This document shows, one piece after another, positions 42,851 through 51,100 of a DNA stretch of 64,000 nucleotides (its first letter is position 1; every line of letters starts with the position of its first letter). Location of the stretch: NCBI RefSeq assembly GCF_900461555.1, contig NZ_UGOX01000002.1, positions 1-64,000 of the forward strand, read 5' to 3'. Position numbers and translations under genes: made by a program. Source of the stretch: Legionella quinlivanii (lineage in GTDB: Bacteria; Pseudomonadota; Gammaproteobacteria; Legionellales; Legionellaceae). Under the pieces are notes generated by a model. The model saw only the letters and a program-made list of their open reading frames with translations, was not told the origin of the DNA and made no database searches.

Positions 42851-42967
42851 TTAAAGCCATTCCACTGGTTTTTTTTGCACCTGCTTCTCATTTTTGAACA
42901 TTTCATTTTGTTGTTCTACAAGGCTCTTGTTTACATTTTTAAAAATCCATACAACATTATCTGACAT
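42851..42967 (-). CDS. Small 38-aa protein
   Basis: A short frame with a good ribosome site (TTTGAGGTTAGTT before ATG) encoding MSDNVVWIFKNVNKSLVEQQ and ending QKKPVEWL. Its charged helical composition and the spaced ribosome site make it more convincing than random, but there is no homology support. Confidence 0.4.
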   Translation of the reverse strand: MSDNVVWIFKNVNKSLVEQQNEMFKNEKQVQKKPVEWL

Positions 42968-43017
42968 AACTAACCTCAAAAAAATTATATTAGATAGACA
43001 CATTCCCTTTGTACTGA

Positions 43018-43236
43018 CTAGTGTGTTAATACTTTTTCTAAATCATAATTTTCCCAATTTAATCGGTATCCTCTGTGCGCAAGCCATTTGTCCACATAAC
43101 CCATAGTTATCTCACCAGCCTCAACACCATCAAGCATTGCCCTTAAAGAATAGAATAATTTTTGTTCTATTTGAATTTCCCATTTCTTAACCGATATTCT
43201 TTCCATTAATACCTTTGATTTAATTCCAGAATGCAT
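43018..43236 (-). CDS. Hypothetical 72-aa protein
   Basis: ISVKKWEIQIEQKLFYSLRA, then GEITMGYVDKWLAHRGYRLN. A helical, Trp-containing small protein. An internal ATG (MERISVKK) 11 codons in is an alternative start; the upstream ATG has GGAG about 12 bp before. It lies just after TA locus 5 on the same strand and could be its third component, but that is a guess. Confidence 0.45.
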   Translation of the reverse strand: MHSGIKSKVLMERISVKKWEIQIEQKLFYSLRAMLDGVEAGEITMGYVDKWLAHRGYRLNWENYDLEKVLTH

Positions 43237-43293
43237 AAGCCAAGTGCTCCAACTTATAACTCCTGAAAAATTTAAAAACCCGCCCTGTGAAAA

Positions 43294-43584
43294 TTAAACC
43301 TGTAATTGTAGTTTTAAATGCATGTTGAGTGCATCCGCAATCTTAACCAAGGTTTCCAAAGAGGGAATAAATGAACTATTGCCGCTTTCCAGACGAGAAA
43401 TGACCGATTGTTTAGTTCCAATTTTATTAGCCAATTCGGATTGGGTCATATGGCGTTTTTTACGGGCATTTACAATCATTGCAGCTATATTATTAATAAT
43501 TTGCTCACGCTCATAGTGTTTGGCAAATTCTTCATCCTGTTTAATTTTGTCGTCAATAAATTCATTTAAGGTAAGTGCTTTCAT
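43294..43584 (-). CDS. XRE-family antitoxin of TA locus 5 (HigA-like)
   Basis: A 96-residue protein with the helix-turn-helix RHMTQSELANKIGTKQSVIS, then RLESGNSSFIPSLETLVKIA, and the ending LNMHLKLQLQV typical of HigA partners of Gp49-like toxins. Residues 1-30 (LNEFIDDKIKQDEEFAKHYE) are the toxin-binding helix. It overlaps the toxin 3' end by 23 bp. Confidence 0.88.
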   Translation of the reverse strand: MKALTLNEFIDDKIKQDEEFAKHYEREQIINNIAAMIVNARKKRHMTQSELANKIGTKQSVISRLESGNSSFIPSLETLVKIADALNMHLKLQLQV

Positions 43585-43915
43585 TATCGTATACCTCCAT
43601 CATTCGTTTTTCAGCCAGTTCAATGTCTTGCTTGGGTGCTTTCTGCGATTGTTTTTTGTAAGCATGCAAAAGAACAATGATTTCTTTTTGAATACACACG
43701 TAAAAAAAACGGTAACCACTGCGGGATGTTTTAATTTTAATTTCCCAAAGCGAGCCTTTTATCTGCCTGAATTGCACTCTTGGACTATCAAAGCCCAGCT
43801 CTTCAACACTTTTTAAACAGCCGGCAAGTCGTGCGATTTCGTCAGACGGCAAATCATTTATAAATTCCGCCACGGGATTCTTGCCCGATTGTTTTTGGTA
43901 AAATTTTATTATCAT
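43562..43915 (-). CDS. HigB-like (Gp49 family) toxin of TA locus 5
   Basis: A 117-residue toxin: IIKFYQKQSGKNPVAEFIND, then GCLKSVEELGFDSPRVQFRQ, KGSLWEIKIKTSRSGYRFFY and the C-terminal YKKQSQKAPKQDIELAEKR signature of phage-derived Gp49-like toxins. It is transcribed before its antitoxin. It is related to but clearly distinct from the toxin of locus 3. Confidence 0.9.
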   Translation of the reverse strand: MIIKFYQKQSGKNPVAEFINDLPSDEIARLAGCLKSVEELGFDSPRVQFRQIKGSLWEIKIKTSRSGYRFFYVCIQKEIIVLLHAYKKQSQKAPKQDIELAEKRMMEVYDNESTYLK

Positions 43916-43945
43916 AATATTTTATAGCATAAATGTGATATTATG
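43913..43945. promoter_or_regulatory. Operator of TA locus 5
   Basis: CATAATAT (43913-43920) and ATATTATG (43938-43945) form an 8-bp inverted repeat overlapping the toxin start codon and promoter area. Confidence 0.5.
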
Positions 43946-43954
43946 GAAAGCCTT

Positions 43955-44773
43955 TTAACTAAAATGAGTCATGGTATTTAGTTTCTGAATCAACGTTTCA
44001 GCGTTATTCAAAGAGGCAAGATATACGCGCAGCTCATTAAGGGGTCTGTGATTTTTTAATAATGGCGTTGCCCATAAAAACAAGATATCGCTATCAGATA
44101 ATATTTTTTGCACCACATCTGGCTTTTCTTCTAGTAAAATCTCAATTGCACAAGCCACCAACCATTTAGAGGTGGATAATTCACCTTTTGCGATTTCTTC
44201 AATAGTTTTGGGAGCAATACTTTTATCTTTGTTAAAAAGAGCCCTGGCTTTTTGGTGCAGTTTTTCTGATTTATTGTGTATGGATAGTAGCTCAGCAAAT
44301 ACGGCTTGAATTTTAAATGACACGTCTGCCTTTACATTCTCGGACAGCCCCAGCTGATTAAGAATGGCCAGTGCATGCTGCTTTTTGTCATCAGGGAGGC
44401 TTGCTGTATTTATTTTAAGTTGCCCAATAGCTGCACTGATCATAGCATCATAAACATTCAAGTTAATATGTTCTTCAAGGCAAAGCTTACCCAACTCGTC
44501 AATAGCGTCAATAAAGCTGCCCGGCAACCTGATTCTAAAATCTTTTTGTTCAGACAGTGCCTTTGTAGAGAAGTAATGCTCAATCGCCTCCAGATTATTC
44601 ATGTAATGTTTTAACTCAATGGCTTCCTCCTGGCTTAATTTATCCCAGCTGTCAAATTCATTGCAGTGATTTGCTTGAAATGAACCATAGGTTGTCTTTT
44701 TATCAGCTGATTGCACATGAACTCTAGGCGGTTTGTTCATGTTTGCCTTCACGGCAAACGATAATTTTTTCAT
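43955..44773 (-). CDS. Hypothetical 272-aa plasmid protein
   Basis: A mostly helical soluble protein. It begins MKKLSFAVKANMNKPPRVHV, has FRIRLPGSFIDAIDELGKLC in the middle (a stretch that could be a ribbon-helix-helix-type segment), and a C-terminal helical region with HEAT-like spacing (WLVACAIEILLEEKPDVVQK). An AGGAGGCCGCCTC-type ribosome region precedes the ATG. Function is unknown; its position near oriT suggests a plasmid maintenance or leading-region role. Confidence 0.55.
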   Translation of the reverse strand: MKKLSFAVKANMNKPPRVHVQSADKKTTYGSFQANHCNEFDSWDKLSQEEAIELKHYMNNLEAIEHYFSTKALSEQKDFRIRLPGSFIDAIDELGKLCLEEHINLNVYDAMISAAIGQLKINTASLPDDKKQHALAILNQLGLSENVKADVSFKIQAVFAELLSIHNKSEKLHQKARALFNKDKSIAPKTIEEIAKGELSTSKWLVACAIEILLEEKPDVVQKILSDSDILFLWATPLLKNHRPLNELRVYLASLNNAETLIQKLNTMTHFS

Positions 44774-44816
44774 GAGGCGGCCTCCTGTTAATACATCCCC
44801 TTAAAGGGGGATGATA

Positions 44817-45140
44817 TCAGTATTTATAATTCGGTATTTTTTCAATTCTATTATCTATGAATTCAACGAGTTGATCGCAATAAACCCCCTTCATCGGCAT
44901 ATAGGGAATTTGTGGCCATATGATCATGTCTTGAAAATCTTTATTCAAATAAAAAGAAATATTGTATAAGTCTCGGGCTTCATCCAGTTCTATACACACA
45001 AAACCATCTAAGTAACGCGCGTGAACTCTCATTGCGAGAGCGTTATCTGAAAGCTCATACCATTTAGATACTCCCCACGACCAGACGATCGCTTTGTTGG
45101 TATGGAGCAGTTGTTGTTGAATATGTTCTGGAATAGTCAT
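44817..45140 (-). CDS. Hypothetical 107-aa plasmid protein
   Basis: A soluble alpha/beta protein (MTIPEHIQQQLLHTNKAIVW, then GVSKWYELSDNALAMRVHAR, DGFVCIELDEARDLYNISFY). It is divergent from the DUF932 gene and shares with it an identical 23-base untranslated leader with the ribosome site AGGAG. No family recognised. Confidence 0.6.
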   Translation of the reverse strand: MTIPEHIQQQLLHTNKAIVWSWGVSKWYELSDNALAMRVHARYLDGFVCIELDEARDLYNISFYLNKDFQDMIIWPQIPYMPMKGVYCDQLVEFIDNRIEKIPNYKY

Positions 45141-45143
45141 TGT

Positions 45144-45166
45144 GTTCTCCTATGTTTTTACTATTG
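45144..45166 (-). repeat. Leader inverted repeat, left arm
   Basis: Twenty-three bases perfectly complementary to 45303-45325. Each arm forms the immediate 5' leader, with AGGAG, of one of the two divergent genes, so both mRNAs carry the same leader (CAATAGTAAAAACATAGGAG, then AAC). Short CAGTAT matches further in extend the symmetry imperfectly. Confidence 0.85.
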
Positions 45167-45204
45167 GTCATGAAGACAAGAACAGTATAACAAACCCCAA
45201 AACA

Positions 45205-45249
45205 TTATCAACTTATTTGATAAGATTTGTTTGTCAATTAAGTTGATAA
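45205..45249. promoter_or_regulatory. Operator in the divergent promoter region
   Basis: TTATCAACTTA (45205-45215) and TAAGTTGATAA (45239-45249) form a perfect 11-bp inverted repeat between the two divergent genes. An internal TTGATAAG adds a half site. It could control both promoters. Confidence 0.6.
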
Positions 45250-45302
45250 TATATGTTGACATTCATTGGTGTTCTTGCGATACTGTATCTGTTCCTTGAG
45301 AA

Positions 45303-45325
45303 CAATAGTAAAAACATAGGAGAAC
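45303..45325 (+). repeat. Leader inverted repeat, right arm
   Basis: Partner of 45144-45166; contains the ribosome site of the DUF932 gene. Confidence 0.85.
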
Positions 45326-45328
45326 AAC

Positions 45329-46132
45329 ATGTTACCCGTATTATCAAAAGAAAAATTATTCAACTTAGCGCCATCCATCTTCACACAAGCAAAATCTCAT
45401 CAAACGAGTACTAAGTATTCGCCCATCTCAACCGAGCAAGTCATTGACAAACTCATGTCAGAAGGGTTTTTCCCCACTTGGGCAACTCAGACCAAAAGCC
45501 AGAACCAAGAATCAAAAGTATTTGCAAAGCACATGCTTCGTTTTCAACGCCATGATGTCATGCAAAATAATCAGGGACTTTACCCAGAACTGGTTCTCAT
45601 TAATTCTCATGACGGTTTGTCATCCTATCGCTTAATCGCTGGTCTTTTCAGGGTTGTCTGTGGTAATGGACTGATTGCAGGGCAATCGTATGACGAAATC
45701 AGAATTAAACATCAGGGCAATGTGATTGAAAATGTCATTGAAGGCACCTATAAGGTGATAGAAACGGCGAATAACATGCTTGATGCATCGGATGATATGG
45801 CTTCAATTCTTCTGAACGATGAGGAAAAAATGATTTTTGCCGAAGCAGCCCATTCACTAAAATTCTCGGATAAAGAGAGAGGCATGAGCGTTAATCCTCA
45901 GAGCTTATTGCAACCAAGGCGTTATAGGGATCAAACAGATAATGATCTATTTACCGTGTTCAATATCCTTCAAGAAAATTTAATTAAAGGCGGGATCCGT
46001 GGCCATCGTTTCAATAAATACGGTTACACCACTCGTACAAAAACCAGAGAAGTAAAAGCCATTGATCAAAATGTCAGATTAAATCGTGCCTTGTGGACTC
46101 TTACTGAAAAAATGATGGAAATAAAAAGATAG
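45329..46132 (+). CDS. DUF932 domain protein
   Basis: A 267-residue protein of the DUF932 family found on many conjugative plasmids and phages, function unknown. Family features are FQRHDVMQNNQGLYPELVLI, NSHDGLSSYRLIAGLFRVVC and GNGLIAGQSYDEIRIKHQGN, then the helical half to TRTKTREVKAIDQNVRLNRA. In F-like plasmids such genes often sit in the leading region near oriT, consistent with this position. Confidence 0.82.
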   Translation: MLPVLSKEKLFNLAPSIFTQAKSHQTSTKYSPISTEQVIDKLMSEGFFPTWATQTKSQNQESKVFAKHMLRFQRHDVMQNNQGLYPELVLINSHDGLSSYRLIAGLFRVVCGNGLIAGQSYDEIRIKHQGNVIENVIEGTYKVIETANNMLDASDDMASILLNDEEKMIFAEAAHSLKFSDKERGMSVNPQSLLQPRRYRDQTDNDLFTVFNILQENLIKGGIRGHRFNKYGYTTRTKTREVKAIDQNVRLNRALWTLTEKMMEIKR

Positions 46133-46208
46133 TTTCTCATTGGTGAGCAAAGGTTCTCCTTTGTTCACCTCATAAGATCGAAAACAAGCATCAAATTAAG
46201 GACATTTT

Positions 46209-46472
46209 ATGAAAATAAGATTATATCATGGTCGCAATAATCCAGAACAAGAAATGGATGATTGGGGGTTTGAGAGTGTAACACTTGATGGCGTTGAGGG
46301 GATAATATGGACTTATGGAGTGCCAAGAGTTTTTTTTGTTAATGAAAATGCCTTACAGATAGCCAAGGATTTGACGGGTTGGGATGCATTGGGAGATGGT
46401 TTAGAAATGCATGTTTTTGAAGATTTAATTAAAACGAATGATGGGTATTTTGGGGATTGGGAGTTAAGCTAA
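46209..46472 (+). CDS. Hypothetical 87-aa plasmid protein
   Basis: MKIRLYHGRNNPEQEMDDWG, then EGIIWTYGVPRVFFVNENAL, ending DGYFGDWELS. Proteins with this RLYHGRxxPxxxMxDWGF start occur beside DUF932 genes on plasmids; function is unknown. AAGGACATTTT precedes the ATG. It follows the DUF932 gene by 76 bp on the same strand and may be co-transcribed. Confidence 0.65.
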   Translation: MKIRLYHGRNNPEQEMDDWGFESVTLDGVEGIIWTYGVPRVFFVNENALQIAKDLTGWDALGDGLEMHVFEDLIKTNDGYFGDWELS

Positions 46473-46610
46473 TGTAACCACACTAATATTGCTGCAATGA
46501 AAAGCTTACTTAGAGTGGGCTTTCCTCAGTTCACTTCCACCTTTTATTTTCTTTTTTTCTTCAATAATTATCAAAATTGATTGGATAACTACTTCCAATA
46601 ATCAAACGAA

Positions 46611-47084
46611 TTATGGATTACTTACATGGGTATTAGTGAGTCCAGAATAATAGCTCAAGTGCTGATGAAAAGAGTGACTATTATTAAATCCGAAAGGGCT
46701 TCCCCCTGCATCATATGCCCCGAGCATAGGCAATCCGCTAACAGGGTTTACTCTAAAGGTTTCGAGTAAGCTGGAATTGATCAATTGATGAGTAGAAATA
46801 GTCGTATGAACTTCCTGACTTATTCCGTGGTGTTTGCTCATAAAAGGCAGAACATGACGTTTAAAATATTCATTCTCAATATAGTTAAAGTGCTTATCTT
46901 TCGATGCAATGGCTTTTTGGTATTCAAGGTAGCCTCTCGGTGGCTCTAATACAAAATCTTTAATGCGAACCATTAACTGTATTATTTTTTTGATAGCGTT
47001 AATCACTTCAAGATCCTTTTGAAAAAATAGTTTATTATCGAATCGACTGAATTTAACTAAAAATATCCCTTCACAGACGCGCAA
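46611..47084 (-). CDS. Hypothetical 157-aa protein
   Basis: No recognised domain. The C-terminus is Ser/His/Asn/Gly-rich (GSPFGFNNSHSFHQHLSYYS). An internal ATG (MVRIKDFVLEPPRGYLEY) 37 codons in is a possible alternative start. It lies beside the candidate oriT, with its 5' end toward it. Confidence 0.45.
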   Translation of the reverse strand: MRVCEGIFLVKFSRFDNKLFFQKDLEVINAIKKIIQLMVRIKDFVLEPPRGYLEYQKAIASKDKHFNYIENEYFKRHVLPFMSKHHGISQEVHTTISTHQLINSSLLETFRVNPVSGLPMLGAYDAGGSPFGFNNSHSFHQHLSYYSGLTNTHVSNP

Positions 47085-47176
47085 AGGAATGCGCTATTTT
47101 TTATTTTGTTTCATCCGGTGTAGCTATACTTGTAGTAGCCTTCCATAAGCATTGTGCCGAGTTGTATTTCCCGAAT

Positions 47177-47203
47177 CTACACACACCACGCAATGATAAT
47201 TGC
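47177..47203 (-). other. Candidate oriT nic region (F-like)
   Basis: On the minus strand GCAAT-TATC-ATTGC (47203-47190) is followed directly by GTGGTGTGTGTAG (47189-47177). The F plasmid has an inverted repeat ending TTGC, followed by GTGGGGTGTGG with nic at its 3' side. TTGCGTGG-GTGTG is conserved with one mismatch in the first 14 bases. It lies in a non-coding gap next to two small DNA-binding-type genes and on the same plasmid as an F-like TraI. Confidence 0.7.
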
Positions 47204-47299
47204 TTTTTTCATCTCTGCGTAACCATTTGATTGTATTAGAGTAAAAGGTTATATAAATCCAATAGCCTTGCTTTTACATGAAACAATCACTGCTCTACT

Positions 47300-47386
47300 G
47301 TTTACAATAGTAAACAATAATCCTTGGCAAATCAAGGGTTCATCTTCTAGTTTACAATTGTAAACGACAGGTTTACAATTGTTTAC
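47300..47386. promoter_or_regulatory. Three GTTTAC palindromic operators
   Basis: GTTTACAATAGTAAAC (47300-47315), GTTTACAATTGTAAAC (47350-47365, perfect) and GTTTACAATTGTTTAC (47371-47386) precede the 47413 gene. They are likely binding sites for its ribbon-helix-helix product and, by location, part of the oriT/relaxosome region. Confidence 0.72.
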
Positions 47387-47412
47387 GCACAGATGTTCAA
47401 TATTGGAATTTT

Positions 47413-47862
47413 ATGAAAGGGAAAGATGTAATCTCACTGCGCATCTCCGAGCATGAGAAAGACTATCTACAAAACATTGCTAAAAATTTTGACCTTCAGA
47501 AACGTGGTTCTGATGCGCTCTCTTATTCAAAGGCCATCAAAATACTATTGGATTTTTGTTTGCATAATGACATCTTCCCCATGAAGCGGACAGAAAATCC
47601 ACTCCAGGAAATGAGAAGGATGCTCGAACAAATTCATGCCTCTATTCCCCACTTGATGTACCATAATCATTTTCAGAGCTTATTGCTTTCATCAAAATTT
47701 AACGATGATTCTTTAAATCAGATTAAACAGAATACGGTCGATTATTTAAACGGTAATTTTTCTGGGTTCCAAAATATTTCCTATAAGGAAGTTAGATTCA
47801 AAATGAATGGCATTGGTTTGAAAACAGTTCCGCTCGAACAGGGAGAGTCCTTATGGAAATAA
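47413..47862 (+). CDS. Ribbon-helix-helix-like relaxosome/transfer regulator candidate
   Basis: The N-terminal 50 residues have the ribbon-helix-helix layout: a beta-strand (DVISLRIS), a helix (EHEKDYLQNIAKNF) and a second helix (SYSKAIKILLDFCL). The remainder is helical and may oligomerise. It overlaps the next gene by 10 bp. Position between oriT-like DNA and tra genes matches TraM/TraY of F-like plasmids, though I see no direct sequence match to either. It probably binds the GTTTAC palindromes upstream. Confidence 0.6.
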   Translation: MKGKDVISLRISEHEKDYLQNIAKNFDLQKRGSDALSYSKAIKILLDFCLHNDIFPMKRTENPLQEMRRMLEQIHASIPHLMYHNHFQSLLLSSKFNDDSLNQIKQNTVDYLNGNFSGFQNISYKEVRFKMNGIGLKTVPLEQGESLWK

Positions 47863-48176
47863 CAATTGATTTGGGTGAAGACACCATTGATTCATTGAAT
47901 AAAATATCTAAGATTAAGGGCAACGCCTTTTCAACGGCTGCCGCCGAAATGGTATCCTTTGGCGCACGCATCTACCTTCAGTCCCTTGAACAATCCAAAG
48001 AGGACTCCACTACAAAGCTTTTGCTTGAAAACAGTATTCGTTCTAATGAAATTCTGACCGAGTTACTGCATATTGTGTATGACAAAAATAAATCAAAGAT
48101 AGGCGCCTTTGACGCCGATACAGCGTTAGCCCTTATTGAGCGCATGGTTTCAAACTTTAGGAAGGGAGTCTCTTAA
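47853..48176 (+). CDS. Small relaxosome-type protein candidate (107 aa)
   Basis: MEITIDLGEDTIDSLNKISK, then GNAFSTAAAEMVSFGARIYL: a beta-strand followed by two helices, again compatible with a ribbon-helix-helix dimer. It is translationally coupled to the preceding gene and converges with traI, overlapping its last four bases. Probable partner in DNA processing or regulation at oriT; function is inferred from position. Confidence 0.55.
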   Translation: MEITIDLGEDTIDSLNKISKIKGNAFSTAAAEMVSFGARIYLQSLEQSKEDSTTKLLLENSIRSNEILTELLHIVYDKNKSKIGAFDADTALALIERMVSNFRKGVS

Positions 48177-51100
48177 AGCTCCCTTTCCATTTCACGGTTC
48201 AATGGTGAATTGTGTAATTCATTGGATCGATTATTTTCTATAAACTCTTTGCTATAAGAGCGCTCTTTAATCCGGTTTATTAATTGCTTATTTAACTCTA
48301 AAAACTCACCCGTACCCTTTTGATTTAGACGCTGATCCTGGTTTATAAGCGCTTGAAATCTATCCGTTACCAGGCTTGTTTTTTTATCAATTCCTATATT
48401 TTCTACTTCACACTGCTGTTTAAATTCATCCAAGCTTATTCCTTGTGAAAGCTGTTTTCTTAGCGCATCTCTACCCTCTATAACAAGAATATCATTTAAA
48501 TCGGTATTCTCTTTTTTGGGTATGATAATGGATACTTTAAATCCAGCGTCATTCAATCGCTCTGCCGCTCTAATGATCGGGTTGGTCTTTTCATTTTTTG
48601 CATATTTATAGGTAGCCTGTCCATCATTATCAACACAAAGAATAACCTTATCGGGCAAATTCTTAGTATCAATATTGGCAAAATTGGCTTTACCCAACAC
48701 CGCATATACCGGCGCTTTCTCATTCACATGGAGAATGCTTAACCCAGTTTCTACCCCTTCAGTTAAATAAGCCGTATCGCCTTTTCCATTATTATTTAAA
48801 TTAACCACATGATTCGTGATTGAACCAAATGTTTGTTTTACAGGCTCGCAAGATTTATCTTTTCCCCCGGTGCTTTTGTCTAGCTTTGTGACTTGAACAT
48901 GATGAATGCCCCCCTGCTCGTCCTTACTAAATGCTAAGAGTGCTGGGACGTATTTATCGCCATTCTGCGTACGGGTATACACTGAGGGGCAATAACGAAG
49001 GTCTGCCTGGTTATACTGATCTAAACCCCGATGAACCAGTAGATATTTTTCGGCCAAGCTTCCTTTGATTGGAAGTGATTTCTGAAACAAAGATTGAGCA
49101 AGATTGCGCTTTCCTTCGTTTTTTAGCTTATCCTTTGATTCAACCTTTGCTTTTGGCGCTTTTCGCTCATAGTCGGGCATATAATTTATAAACCGCGCGG
49201 CATAGTCCAATGCGTCTTTAAAGCCAGATAAGCCTTGCTCCTGCTCGATGAGGTGAAAGAGGTTTCCTGACTCCTCCGTTTCAAAGTTATGCCATAAACC
49301 GGTGTTAGTATCTATTTTCAGACTTCCCTTCGTCCCATAGCGATAACAATTTTTAGTCGATAATTGGTGATTGGGTTCACCTAACAAACTTTTTACTAGA
49401 GGCTCAGCCACTTCTATTAATGCCTCGTAAACTTCTTCAGCACGAATAACAGGATTAAGTTTGCCGTCATTTTTAAGCCTCGCATCAGTATTTAATAGGA
49501 CGACATCCTTTTTTAGAGCGACTTCATTCTTTTTATTGATGACATTAGAGAGTATCAATTGTTGCTTTGAATATTTCAGGCGATAGTGTTCTGCTGTTAG
49601 TACAGCGGATGTTTTATCTGCATCCCTCTGTTTTAGTGGATCTTCAAGACGCTCAATAAGTCCGTTTAAGTGATCGGTATAGATGGTGGTTTGATGACTC
49701 GCGCGTGTTAAATCAATTTCATGTGAACGATGGGTGGTCACCACAATTCTATCTTCTAATTCCAAGGCAATCACTAACTTTCTCGTAGCGCCCTGGCTGG
49801 AGTAAGCGGTGTTAGTATAGGCATAGTCCCAGTGCTGATCTGACTTCTGGGTTAAATCAAGTACTATTTCTTTTTCCCCATGGTGAAGGATTGCAGTTTG
49901 TCCATGCAAACGGGTGACGGCATATTCTTCATTGGCAATGATTCCTTTGTCTGTGTCATTGCGCTTTAAGCGGATCCTGTCTCCGGATGCAAGCGGATAT
50001 TGGTCGTATTTATAAAAGGAGGGCATCGTTTTAGGAAGAATTGAGGCATTTATGGAATAGCTGGTATTTGCCTCATCTGTACAAATCAGTTTATTTCTCT
50101 CAGTATCTACCTTTTGTACCGTAAAATACCCATCTTTCTTAGCCACGGAGTAGCTTTTTCCAAATCGAATGACATCTCCAGGTTCAAAAGACTTGGCAAA
50201 CACCTGATCGGCCTGGTCAATGGTCTTTGAAAATAATCGTCCGCATTGCGTGTCGTTACCTACTATCTGATCTTGTTTTTTTAATCCATCACGGATTAGC
50301 ATTTCAATCGGCGTTCTATCTTCATGCGCATGAACCACTATCAGGGTATTTTTCTGGCATTCCCCCGTTCTACTTAGGAAGTCCTCTGATATGGCCTTAT
50401 AAATTGGCTTGTAATTTTTTTTCCCATCGTGATTGCAGTCAATTTCTATAATTGATGAGGTAGGTTGATTTGAATGACTTTGCCGCTCAACAAAGGCTTC
50501 GGGATTGATATTTTTTATCACGTCCAAGGCTTGACCGACCTCTCGTTTGGAGGAAAGTTCTGCTGCTTTCTTTAATTCAGGATTGGGATTCTGCCGAACA
50601 ATCTCCTCCATATAAGCCGTTTTTTGCGATTGGCTTTTAATGGTTAATTCATGAGGGATCCCAGATGCGAGTGATTGCAGCTGCGTGATATCCCCTGTAA
50701 ACGCCATCCGAGAATTGGTCTCAATGCATTTCTTTTGTAACGCATGATATTTTTCATTATCTATCATGGAGCTTTCATCCACGATTAATACGTATCGGGA
50801 ATCAATGGGCGTCTCATTTTGTAAAAAACTATCAATGGTTTGTGAGGGAATGCCATTTGCATTTAATTCCTCAACAGCCTTATGGGTAGGCGCTAATCCC
50901 AGAACCTTAAATTCATTCTCCGTTGCAATTTCCCTGACATGGCGCATCATGGTGGTTTTCCCTACACCAGCCAATCCCTGAATCGAGACAAATCGATCAG
51001 CAGTCGTGGTAATCAATGTAATGGCATCTTTTTGCCCTTGGGTTAGAGAGTCTGGCAGCGATAACAGTCGGGATTTATGTGGCGCAATGGGTGTGACTTG

